DNA of 64,000 bases from JAWKTT01 sp041398965. Lineage in GTDB: Bacteria > Planctomycetota > Planctomycetia > Planctomycetales > Planctomycetaceae. The DNA lies in NCBI GenBank assembly GCA_041398965.1, contig JAWKTT010000024.1, positions 13,119 through 77,118 on the forward strand. The letters run 5' to 3'. This document shows positions 17,879-25,761 of this stretch, piece after piece (position 1 is the first letter of the stretch; each line of letters begins with the position of its first letter). The notes under the pieces were generated by a model. It saw nothing but the letters and a program-made list of their open reading frames with translations. It did not search any database and was not told the DNA's origin. The position numbers and the translations under genes were made by a program.

Positions 17879-19090
17879 ATGCGACATATTACCATTATTC
17901 AATACACCCTGGCATTTGTCCTGTGTCTTGCAACCGTCCGTGCAGCAGAACCAGAGTTCCGTACCGATGACAGCACAGACAAGAAGTTGCCGTGGTACAA
18001 GCTCGTCAACGGTCAGTTTCCCCCTGCAGGTTCAGCGCATTACATTTCGGGCGAACTCATCCGGATGGATCACAACGAGCGACAACTTGTCATCCGCGTT
18101 GATCGCAACGACTCTCAGCAACGAGGTGTGTGGGACCTGCCATTACCACTGGACATGCTCCCTTACGGTTCCATCTCTTACAACGGTGCTCCCGCTGCGT
18201 TATGTGACATTCCGCTCGGTACGCACCTGCATACCTGGTGCTACCAGAAGGACGAAACCGACGACCGACCGCCACTGGCCGTGTTCCATGACCGCATCTC
18301 ACCGGAAGCTGCGTTTCGGCGTTGCATCCGCATTGAAGACGACTTCAGTTATCTCGCCAGACAACAGCAGATTTGGAGAATCGACAACATCGACCTGGAG
18401 AGCAAAAAGCTCACGGCAACGCTGTTGCAGGACGGGAAAGCTATCGGAGATCCCAAGGTATTTGATCTGCTCGGCCGCACTCGTGTCTATCAGGAACACG
18501 GATTCGGCACATTGACATCACTAGCAAAGGGACAGTGCGTGCAATTCAACCTGACATGGGTCGGATTGTATGGTCCCGGTCGCATTCTGGAAATCTATCT
18601 CGACGAAGCCAGTCGGCAACTGGCGACCCAACAGCAAATGGAACGACACCAATTGCACATTCGCGAACGCGGATTGCCCGCATGGGTCGATGCTGTCGAT
18701 GACAAGAAGCAAATCGTGACAATGACGTTTTTTGATGGCGTTGATCCAACACTGTTTGACGAGTTGACGATCATCAATCCTGAGCCTCTCGGCTGGCCAG
18801 CCGCACTCTTTGGCAAGGGGGGAGCCAAAGACGATCTCGCTCCAAAAGGGACCATCGCCGTCGCCAGAGACTCTCTCATGACGTACGACCCAACCAACGA
18901 TCGCAAGGGGGGCAACATCCTGAAGATCAGCAAAGTCCCTGTGGTGCCAGGTTGCAGTGGAGTCCAGATCCAGCTCGAATGCGGCATGTTACTCGAAGGT
19001 TTTCGTCCCACGAAGATCGTCCGCTTCTATCCCGCCAGTTGGCCATTTATCACGGTCCCGATGGAAGAGTCATTCCACGGTCGCGAGTAA
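17879..19090 (+). CDS. Secreted hypothetical protein downstream of DUF1552
   Basis: 403 residues with a clear signal peptide (MRHITIIQYTLAFVLCLATVRAAE). The ATG lies two bases after the DUF1552 stop, so the gene is in the same operon as the DUF1592 and DUF1552 genes. The mature part is strand-rich, with segments such as YISGELIRMDHNERQLVIRV and a WCYQKDETDDRP region that looks like repeated small beta domains. I do not recognise a catalytic motif. Proteins of this kind occur in planctomycetes next to such gene pairs; a function in the same envelope process is an inference from position. Confidence 0.7.
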   Translation: MRHITIIQYTLAFVLCLATVRAAEPEFRTDDSTDKKLPWYKLVNGQFPPAGSAHYISGELIRMDHNERQLVIRVDRNDSQQRGVWDLPLPLDMLPYGSISYNGAPAALCDIPLGTHLHTWCYQKDETDDRPPLAVFHDRISPEAAFRRCIRIEDDFSYLARQQQIWRIDNIDLESKKLTATLLQDGKAIGDPKVFDLLGRTRVYQEHGFGTLTSLAKGQCVQFNLTWVGLYGPGRILEIYLDEASRQLATQQQMERHQLHIRERGLPAWVDAVDDKKQIVTMTFFDGVDPTLFDELTIINPEPLGWPAALFGKGGAKDDLAPKGTIAVARDSLMTYDPTNDRKGGNILKISKVPVVPGCSGVQIQLECGMLLEGFRPTKIVRFYPASWPFITVPMEESFHGRE

Positions 19091-19222
19091 CTTCGCAGAA
19101 CCCGCTCGAAACGTATTCTCGACAAGTCATCGACATCTCAGCCAGAGTGGCGTGTTGGATCACAATGTTGGGGCAATCGAGTGTTGCAGTTTTTTCGCCT
19201 TATTACTGAACGATGTCACACC

Positions 19223-20668
19223 ATGAACTCGACACTCACCGTACTCTGCGATCGGCTGACCAAACTTCTCGGGGCCGGGAAGGTCTTGTTTGAGGAAAAC
19301 GAACTACTTGTCTACGAGTGTGATGGCTATGTTGTCGAGAAAAAACAGCCCGATATCGTCACGTTTCCGACCTCGGCTGACGAAGTCGCGACCATCGTAA
19401 GGGCTTGTGTCGAGGCGAATGTCCCCTTTGTCCCTCGTGGAGCCGGGACGTCGTTGGCGGGGGGAACGCTGGCGGTTGGCGGCGGGGTGATGATCTGCCT
19501 GACCCGGATGAATCGCATCCTCGAAGTCAACATCCGCGATCGGTATGCCGTCGTCGAGCCAGGGGTCGTCAATGTTCACCTGACGCAACGTCTCAAAGGG
19601 ACCGGCTACCACTACGCCCCCGACCCTTCGTCACAGGGAGCCTGCACGATCGGCGGCAACGTCGCCACAAACTCCGGAGGTCCGCATACGTTAAAGTACG
19701 GCGTGACCGTCAATCATGTGCGAGGCATCGAGTTCATTACTCCGCAGGGAGAGCGTGTCCAGCTTGGCGGGCCGACCGGAATTCCCACAGGGTATGACCT
19801 CACCGGCTTATTCGTCGGCAGCGAAGGGACGTTTGGTGTGGTGACGAAAGTGTGGGTCGGACTTTCCCGCGATCCTGCGGCATACCGCACCATGCTTGGC
19901 GTCTTCGATACCGTCCGTCAGGCAACGGAAGCGATCAGCGGCATCATCGGGGCGGGGATCGTCCCCGCTGCCCTCGAAATGATGGATCAAGGGATCGTTG
20001 TCGCACTGGAAGAGGCGTTCCACTTCGGCTTTCCACTCGATGCCGGGGCGGTGTTGCTGATCGAAGTGGATGGACTCGAAGTCGCGGTTGATGGCGAGGC
20101 AACCGAGATCATCGACATTTGCACAGGGCACGGCGCCCGCGAAGTGCGGCAAGCCAACTCCCCCTCCGAACGGGCGCTACTCTGGAAGTGTCGGAAACAG
20201 GCGTTCGGAGCGATCGGTCGACTCTCTCCCAGTTACTGCACTCAAGACGGCGTGGTCCCTCGAACCAAACTCCCCGAGATTCTCGACTTCATTCACGAGA
20301 CCAGCGAGAATTATCAGTTACGCATCGTCAACGTATTTCATGCAGGAGACGGCAACATTCACCCGATCCTGCTATTCGATGAGCGCGATGCCGAGCAGAC
20401 CCAGCGGGTCATTCAGGCGGGTGACGCGATTCTGTCGAAATGTCTGGAGTTAGGGGGGAGTGTGACGGGGGAACATGGCATCGGCGTGGAGAAGATCAGC
20501 TTCATGTCTCAACTCTTCTCGCCAACCGACTTAGAAGTCATGGGAGAGATCCGGGCCGTCTTCAACCCCAAATCCCTCTGTTCCCCGAGCAAAATGCTCC
20601 CCACCGCCGGCGGCTGCGGCATGGAACACATCCCCCGCACCACCCCCAACCGCAAGGCCGCGATGTAG
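19223..20668 (+). CDS. glcD: FAD-linked oxidase, glycolate oxidase GlcD-like
   Basis: 481 residues from the ATG at 19223, chosen because the preceding 14 codons of open frame are not conserved in character; no clear ribosome site is seen. The N-terminal FAD-binding (PCMH) domain shows VPRGAGTSLAGGTLAVGGG and DPSSQGACTIGGNVATNSGG; the C-terminal FAD-oxidase domain shows HAGDGNIHP and GGSVTGEHGIGVEK. This is the GlcD / D-lactate dehydrogenase family, which oxidises 2-hydroxy acids. The usual GlcE and GlcF partners are not adjacent. The signature is complete, so an active enzyme is likely; whether its substrate is glycolate or D-lactate cannot be told. Confidence 0.88.
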   Translation: MNSTLTVLCDRLTKLLGAGKVLFEENELLVYECDGYVVEKKQPDIVTFPTSADEVATIVRACVEANVPFVPRGAGTSLAGGTLAVGGGVMICLTRMNRILEVNIRDRYAVVEPGVVNVHLTQRLKGTGYHYAPDPSSQGACTIGGNVATNSGGPHTLKYGVTVNHVRGIEFITPQGERVQLGGPTGIPTGYDLTGLFVGSEGTFGVVTKVWVGLSRDPAAYRTMLGVFDTVRQATEAISGIIGAGIVPAALEMMDQGIVVALEEAFHFGFPLDAGAVLLIEVDGLEVAVDGEATEIIDICTGHGAREVRQANSPSERALLWKCRKQAFGAIGRLSPSYCTQDGVVPRTKLPEILDFIHETSENYQLRIVNVFHAGDGNIHPILLFDERDAEQTQRVIQAGDAILSKCLELGGSVTGEHGIGVEKISFMSQLFSPTDLEVMGEIRAVFNPKSLCSPSKMLPTAGGCGMEHIPRTTPNRKAAM

Positions 20669-20704
20669 GGGACGAAAACACCACGAAGTCTGTCTGGTCG
20701 GGGG

Positions 20705-21199
20705 TTACGTCGACTGAAACGTCATTGCGGCGGCGACGGCGAGGACGTCGCAGCGTTCGTTTTCCGGGTGACCGGCGTGCCCCTTGACATGGGTCATCTT
20801 GACTTCGTGGCGGGCGAGGAGTTGGTCGAGTTCTTGCCAGAGTTCGACGTTCTTGACGGGCTTCCACTGTTTGCCTTCACGGCGTCGCCAGTCGTTTCGT
20901 TTCCAGCCAGGGAGCCATTCGGAGCAGCCTTTGGCGACGTACACACTGTCGGTCACCACTTCGACCCGGGACTTCCGGGTGAGCGCTCGCAGACCGGCAA
21001 TCACGGCCATCAGTTCCATCCGGTTGTTAGTAGAATCCGCTTCGCCTCCCGAACCCTCAACCTCTTTGCCCGAGGCAGGGTGACGGAGAATGTAGCCCCA
21101 GCCTCCCGGCCCAGGGTTGCCACGACAAGCCCCATCTGTGAAGAGTTGAACAAAGGGGAGCGTCGCCGTGGAACTGCTGGCAGAATCCGATTGCGTCAT
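20705..21199 (-). CDS. rnhA: Ribonuclease HI
   Basis: 164 residues from the ATG used here; a GTG at 21265 would add 22 residues without homology character. Catalytic residues are all present: Asp in FTDGACRGNPGPGG (22), Glu in MELMAV (62), Asp in TDSVY (84) and Asp in NERCDVL (151), with the active-site His in KGHAGHPEN (141). RNase HI removes RNA from RNA-DNA hybrids in the cytoplasm. Length fits the family. It converges on the GlcD-like gene with 36 bases between stops. Confidence 0.95.
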   Translation of the reverse strand: MTQSDSASSSTATLPFVQLFTDGACRGNPGPGGWGYILRHPASGKEVEGSGGEADSTNNRMELMAVIAGLRALTRKSRVEVVTDSVYVAKGCSEWLPGWKRNDWRRREGKQWKPVKNVELWQELDQLLARHEVKMTHVKGHAGHPENERCDVLAVAAAMTFQST

Positions 21200-21286
21200 G
21201 CCGGGCGTCTCGTGGGCAGCGAGTAATGATGCAAGAAGTAGTTCGACTGAAGGAGGAACAGTCACGTCGCCAGTGGACCGATGGGC

Positions 21287-21505
21287 CTACCGTTCACGGA
21301 AGGTGATGCGTCCGCGGGACCAGTCGTAGGGGGAGACCTCGACTTTGACTTTGTCGCCGGGGACAATACGGATGAAGTGCTTGCGCATCTTCCCCGCCAC
21401 GTGAGCCATCACCATGTGGCCGTTTTCGAGCTTGACTCGAAACTGCGTATTGGCGAGCGCTTCCACGACGGTCCCTTCGACAGAAATTGCCTCCTCTTTC
21501 GCCAT
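21287..21505 (-). CDS. infA: Translation initiation factor IF-1
   Basis: 72 residues, the normal length for bacterial IF-1, with the S1/OB fold signature: EAISVEGTVVEALANTQFRV, GHMVMAHVAGKMRKHFIRI and GDKVKVEVSPYDWSRGRI. IF-1 binds the ribosomal A site during initiation. The ATG at 21505 has GAGGAG 7 bases upstream; a longer open frame runs to 22135 but the extension is basic and low in complexity. It sits upstream of rnhA on the same strand, about 90 bases apart, rather than in the ribosomal protein cluster typical of many bacteria. Confidence 0.96.
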   Translation of the reverse strand: MAKEEAISVEGTVVEALANTQFRVKLENGHMVMAHVAGKMRKHFIRIVPGDKVKVEVSPYDWSRGRITFRER

Positions 21506-21660
21506 TAGAACTCCTCGGGGTCGAAATACTGACGTACCGCTCGCGCCGACGCCAACAAGGGAGTCCGTCACAATCGATGCACGCCAACTTAAACTGCGAC
21601 CCGGAGTATAAGCAGAAACGCTCGCCGACGAAAGGAGCCGAGTCTCTTGGGCATAGCCTT

Positions 21661-21984
21661 TCAGGGTTTCCCATGTCGTATCTGTGGATTGGTGGAAGGT
21701 TGACTGTCGACAGAGTTCCCTGAAGGCGAGTAGTCGCTCAGGTGTATGGAACGGCCCCGATTGCGGTGGACCGCACTCGTGGCAGCGTGTCCGGGAAGTG
21801 GTTTTTTGGTTGGGGCGGTGGTGGCTGGGAGTTTTGAGAATTTCAACAGCTCGTCGCTTTGATCTCTGCTGCTGGCGAGCAGCGTGGAAAATATCGTGTC
21901 GACGTGATCCCGATCCTTCTGCCGGGCCGCTTCTTCCAGAACCTTCTTCGCCTCCAGAATCTTCGCGAGTCGGCTTTCGCGACG
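21661..21984 (-). pseudogene. C-terminal remnant of an unknown helical protein
   Basis: A frame on the minus strand without a start begins right after an in-frame stop near 21985 and runs about 107 codons. It opens with a charged helical stretch (SRLAKILEAKKVLEEAARQK) and ends in a proline/serine-rich tail. Its codon use looks like real coding sequence, but no upstream part is left. It lies directly next to a collapsed GMC oxidoreductase, so this zone has suffered deletions. The protein family is not recognised. Confidence 0.3.
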
Positions 21985-21993
21985 CCGCGAGAT

Positions 21994-22218
21994 TCAGCTC
22001 ACCGTTTTTAGCTCCTCTAAAATGTTGTCTGCGGCCTTTTCGGCGATCAGATAGATTGGCACAGCGATGAAGAACCCGGGGATGTCGTACAGGTCTCCTC
22101 GTGGAGTCCCGCCGGCATCGATTAACAGGACCCACTTGCCCGCTTCTGCCAGACGGGCAGCCAGTGGTCCCCCGCCGGCGCCAGATCCAACGACGATGTA
22201 CTCGTACGACTTCTCCAC
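21994..22218 (-). pseudogene. Collapsed GMC oxidoreductase (N-term joined to C-term)
   Basis: The frame encodes 74 residues. The first ~50 are the FAD-binding start of a GMC (glucose-methanol-choline) oxidoreductase, with GSGAGGGPLAARLAEAG and VLLIDAGG, then DIPGFF. The last ~25 (PIYLIAEKAADNILEELK) look like the extreme C-terminus of the same family. Roughly 450-500 residues of the normal protein are missing, so this is probably an internal in-frame deletion that left a stub unable to bind substrate. It lies 29 bases after a truncated cytochrome gene on the same strand; GMC enzymes often pair with c-type cytochromes. Confidence 0.6.
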
Positions 22219-22247
22219 GTCCTCACCTCCGATTGCCTTGATCGCTC

Positions 22248-23163
22248 TTACAGGGTCTTCAGGAACTCGATGAGATCACGAAGGTCCTGTTCCGTAAGGG
22301 CGTCTCTTTTTCGTTGCTCTGGAGTCGGGAAGTAGTGCCCCCTGTCTTCAACGATGTCGGGACAATCGCTGATTTTGAGAAGTGCCTCGGCCAGTTTGCG
22401 GGGATCATGGCGATGCGTCTTTAGTGCTCGCGTGACGTAGGGAGCATTTCGTATGTTCTGGTTGAACAACAGATTCATTGGCGTGTCGCTGGGGACGATC
22501 AGGAGTGATGGGTCGATCGCACCTTCAGCGGCAGTCAGCAATTCTTCCAGGTCAATCTGGGCGACCGCTTCGCCAATTCCGGACACTAAATCTGGGGGGA
22601 GGTCCGGAAAATGCTGCAATTCACGTGCGATCCAAAGTTCGAGTTTCTTACGAACCGGCCCACTGAGCAGTGGCACAAGGTACTGCTTGACGCTCGCTTT
22701 CGTCTCTTCGATCTCCTGTTTGGAAAACTCCGCGAGAAGTTTCGGAAGGACATGAGATCCTTGTTCGAGGGACTCCTTCAGGGCAGCTTGAGCGATTGCA
22801 CGCAGCGCAGGGTCAGTTATCTTCGCATCGAGTTTCGCACTTAGCTTTTTCTGCAACAGTGGTTCTAGCAGCATCCAGGAAACGTCTAACTTAATCCGTT
22901 GCGAGGTTCGATCCATTCCAGCGAGCAACGTGGAATCGGTCGATGTCCTTTTAATCGAAAGGGCTCCCAATCGAGGACGTAAGCCCAGTAACTTTTCCAT
23001 TCCGTCTTCAAACAAACGCAATCGCTCTGGCACGCTGTAGATGTCCTCAGGAAATCCTGAGAGCGTATCGTAGGGATCTTCGCCGACAGAATTATTGTGG
23101 AGATAAGGTGCCGTCGCCCACACGCTGACGAGCGATGCGGTCCGATAATATCCGCGCCCTCCC
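22248..23163 (-). pseudogene. C-terminal part of a c-type cytochrome protein, 5' end lost to IS
   Basis: The frame is open from the insertion-sequence end at about 23163 to 22248. It begins with GYYRTASLVSVWATAPYLHN, the conserved heme-methionine region found near the C-terminus of large di-heme/c-type cytochrome proteins, followed by NNSVGEDPY. About 290 residues follow, mostly helical, with an EQDLRDLIEFLKTL end. A GTG at 23123 is an internal codon rather than a true start. The CxxCH motifs would have been in the lost part. The insertion removed the gene's 5' end; a possible start of a gene is still seen on the far side at 24593. Confidence 0.65.
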
Positions 23164-24567
23164 CGTAGGGGTCAAAAAACTCCGCCGAACCCCAACTTGT
23201 CGCATTATTGCGGGTTTTTGGGCTGGCCAGATTGTCGGTTCTCAGCCGCATGATTTCGTCGGATGGCCCGGGGAGGATGGCAGCTTTTCGGTGCCGAACA
23301 TGTCCTTCATACTCCAACCCTGACACATCCTGCTCGCGATCCTCTGTGGACTTGTCCAACAGCGTCAGCAGCAGATCATCGAGTTTCAGAACGCACAGAT
23401 TTCTGCACTGCTTCAGACGTTGGGAAAGAAGCGACTGCTCCTCAACGACGATCGGCGACGCCTGCTGGCTGTGAAGGCCCACTCCCTCGGTCGGAAGGCT
23501 TTGCGGAAACTGACGACCATCGTCACACCGGACACCATCCTTCGCTGGCACCGAGAGCTGGTGGCGAAGAAGTACGCATCCAATGATCAACGGAAACCTG
23601 GACGACCACGCATCCGTCAGGAGGTCGTGGAAGCCATCCTGCGATTCGCCACTGACAATCCGACGTGGGGATACGATCGTATTCAGGGTGCCCTGAAGAA
23701 CCTCGGCGACCACATCGCTGATTCCACCGTGGCCAATGTCCTCAAGGCTCATGGCATCGAACCCGCTCCAGATCGTTAGCGGACTCCGTCGTGGTCCACG
23801 TTTCTCAGAGCTCATTGGGATTCCCTCTTTGCCACAGACTTCACCACGATGGACGTGTTGACTCGCAACGGACTGGTGACGTTCTACGTCCTGGCTGTCA
23901 TGCACCTGAAGGCGCGGCGTGTGCAGATTGCGGGGATGACTCCCAGTCCGAACGCCACATGGATGCAACAAGTCTGTCGCCACTTGACCGATGGTGAGGA
24001 CGGCTTCCTGAAGGACGCCAGTCATCTGATTGTGGATCGGGACACCAGTTTCATTGCACTGCGTAAGTTCCTCGAACAGAACACGAACACCGACGTCGTC
24101 CTGTGGCCACCGAAGAGTCCGAATTGGAATGCGTGCATGGAACGCTGGTTTCGCAGCCTGAAGCCCGAATGTCTGGATCGGATGATCTTCTTCGGCAAAC
24201 GCTCACTGGAGCACGCCATCAAACAATACGTGGAGCACTACCATGCCGAGCGGAATCATCAGGGACTGGGCAATGAGCTAATCGAACCTGAAGACGACGT
24301 TGGCGACGCCACTGACCACATCACATGCCGTGAACGGCTCGGTGGGATGCTGAAGTACTACCATCGTCGCGCCGCGTGAACGTCTGAAGGCGATCGCAAC
24401 AGGACCTGTTCCGCGCTGAACGTACGTCCTGACTACGGCGAAAGGCCGTCTCCGCAACCTGCGAACCTCGACAACGGCCGCACATCGACCGAAAGTGCGA
24501 TCAATTTCGGTCGCGAACACCAAGTTGCCAACGGGCTTTGCGTTCGGCGGAGTTTTTTGACCCTACG
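23164..24567. mobile_element. Insertion sequence with rve-type transposase (copy 1)
   Basis: About 1.4 kb bounded by inverted repeats of 26-27 bases sharing the core TCAAAAAACTCCGCCGAAC: left at 23164-23190, right at 24542-24567 in reverse complement. It carries one degraded DDE integrase-type transposase. It is inserted in a cytochrome gene. A second, shorter copy lies at 56131-56917 and solo end remnants occur at four other sites in this window. I did not identify a matching target duplication. Confidence 0.85.
23300..24379 (+). pseudogene. rve/DDE transposase with two in-frame stops
   Basis: One reading frame of about 360 codons from ATG 23300 to 24379, interrupted by TGA at 23321 and TAG at about 23777. 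The second copy in the window shows TGG and CAG at these points. Domains: an N-terminal helical DNA-binding part ending in KPGRPRIRQEVVEAILRFA, then an integrase core with Asp in FATDFTTMDVL, Asp in VDRDTSF and Glu in NACMERWF. This is the integrase type shared by IS481/IS3-like elements. With two stops the protein is inactive unless stops are read through. Confidence 0.85.
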
Positions 24568-24593
24568 GCCTGAGCTCCATTTCTGCTTTGCAT
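24568..24593 (-). pseudogene. Possible start stub of the IS-truncated gene
   Basis: On the minus strand an ATG at 24593 follows AAGGAGG with 5 bases between, one of the best ribosome sites in the window. Only about eight codons remain before the insertion-sequence end. It may be the original start of the cytochrome gene cut by the element, with sequence lost between. The codons left are too few to identify it. Confidence 0.3.
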
Positions 24594-24675
24594 AACATCC
24601 TCCTTGATGCCAGAGTTTTAGAATCGACCAGACTATAGTTGCTGAGGTTTTCGCAACCGTCAATGGGACTCTCTG

Positions 24676-25179
24676 TCATTTTAAGAAAAAACGCCGAAGC
24701 TTCGCTGTGTCGAGACTGATGGTGACAAGAGGCTCATAGGCGATGACGTTGTCGCCCGTATGCACCTGTTGCCAGCCGGTATCGAACGTGCGGCTGTACA
24801 AATCAGCTGATCCTCGAATCCGCCAGTTCACGAGATCGCCAATTTCCAAAATCGACACGTCGCGTTTTTGATAGGCCTGATAGAGTGGCATCGAGTCAAA
24901 GCCACGTTTGGAAAGGCTATTATTGCAGACTCGATCCAAAATGGCTTCGACCATTGCCCGGCGAAGTCCCGCAGCCAAAAGGAGTGCTGCACTGGCAATT
25001 CCAAAAGCGACAAACGGCGTGTATCGTCTCGCAGTTCCACGGCCCCTGCTACCACTTAAGGAGACGTTTATTACCGGGCGATCGCCCGGCAGTAGTCCTT
25101 GATCCACAACGTACCGCAGTTTCTCGTACGGAATCCCGGTCGCTGTTTCGATGTCACCTAAAGAATACGTTTCGTGCAT
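24676..25179 (-). CDS. MerR-like helix-turn-helix protein
   Basis: 167 residues. The N-terminus is a MerR-type winged helix: YSLGDIETATGIPYEKLRYVVDQGLLPG. The remainder is not a normal MerR effector part. It holds a hydrophobic segment (FVAFGIASAALLLAAG) and a C-terminal strand-rich region ending in DTAKLRRFFLK. In related short proteins of planctomycetes the second half is thought to be a dimer or sensing domain. The gene lies between an insertion sequence and an element remnant, and may be cargo or a survivor of the original locus. Targets are unknown. Confidence 0.7.
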   Translation of the reverse strand: MHETYSLGDIETATGIPYEKLRYVVDQGLLPGDRPVINVSLSGSRGRGTARRYTPFVAFGIASAALLLAAGLRRAMVEAILDRVCNNSLSKRGFDSMPLYQAYQKRDVSILEIGDLVNWRIRGSADLYSRTFDTGWQQVHTGDNVIAYEPLVTISLDTAKLRRFFLK

Positions 25180-25761
25180 CGTCGTTCTCCCTGCGTAGTT
25201 TTACGCAATGCAACCAGCGAATGCAAGGCTTCCATGGTGGCGCGGCTGGGTTGGAGATTTCACTCCTCCAACAAATGGCACGGTCATCACTCGACCAGAG
25301 AGTTACGCCGTAACTGACTCTCCCACACACATGATGGCGATCGGTCGTTGCTCGACTTCCGACCAATGACACACAGAGTGACGACACTGAGATTCGGGGT
25401 GGAAGAAATCGCTGGATGGGGCCCCGGGGTCGCCGCCAGCGAACCGATGGAAAACTTCGGGCTTCGCTGCCTTCAGGAAGTCGTGAAGGCCGTCCTGCGA
25501 TTAAGATACGTTTCCACAACGCGGATACACCATCCTCACCGGCTGCGGTGGTCCTCGACACCCGCAGTTCGATCGAAGTGACAGCCGTCTTCGCTTCCCA
25601 ATCCCCGATGGCCAACAAGTCTGATAAGGTTGGCGGAGTTTCTTGACACTTCGAGTCGCAGGTTTATCGGAAACAAGAGGGATTTTTCCTTGCAATCCGT
25701 TCGACCACGGGGCTAGCCTATTAAGAGATGTCTTTATCTCTCCAGACACTTGAGGGCCCTC
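25180..25761. other. Intergenic stretch with an IS remnant
   Basis: No gene was recognised between the MerR-like start and the patatin-like start. Bases 25465-25650 are a decayed piece of the rve-type insertion sequence (listed separately). The rest should hold promoters for both neighbours, which read away from it; I cannot place them. Confidence 0.4.
25465..25650 (+). repeat. Decayed remnant of the rve-type insertion sequence
   Basis: Bases 25471-25503 match an internal part of the insertion sequence at 23618-23650 (CAGGAAGTCGTGAAGGCCGT against its counterpart, with few changes). The stretch up to 25650 aligns loosely with the right end, finishing in a version of the terminal repeat (GGCGGAGTTTCTTGACA). 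Most of the element between is missing. It shows that an older copy sat here before copy 1 landed nearby. Confidence 0.55.

Noticed and set aside
21506..22135. Long upstream extension of the infA frame.
   Set aside because: IF-1 has a fixed length of about 72 residues and the ATG at 21505 has a good ribosome site; the extension is basic, low-complexity sequence.
23321..23779. Stop-codon recoding in the transposase (TGA and TAG read as amino acids).
   Set aside because: Other genes in the window end normally at TGA and TAG, and copy 2 has sense codons at these places; decay is simpler.
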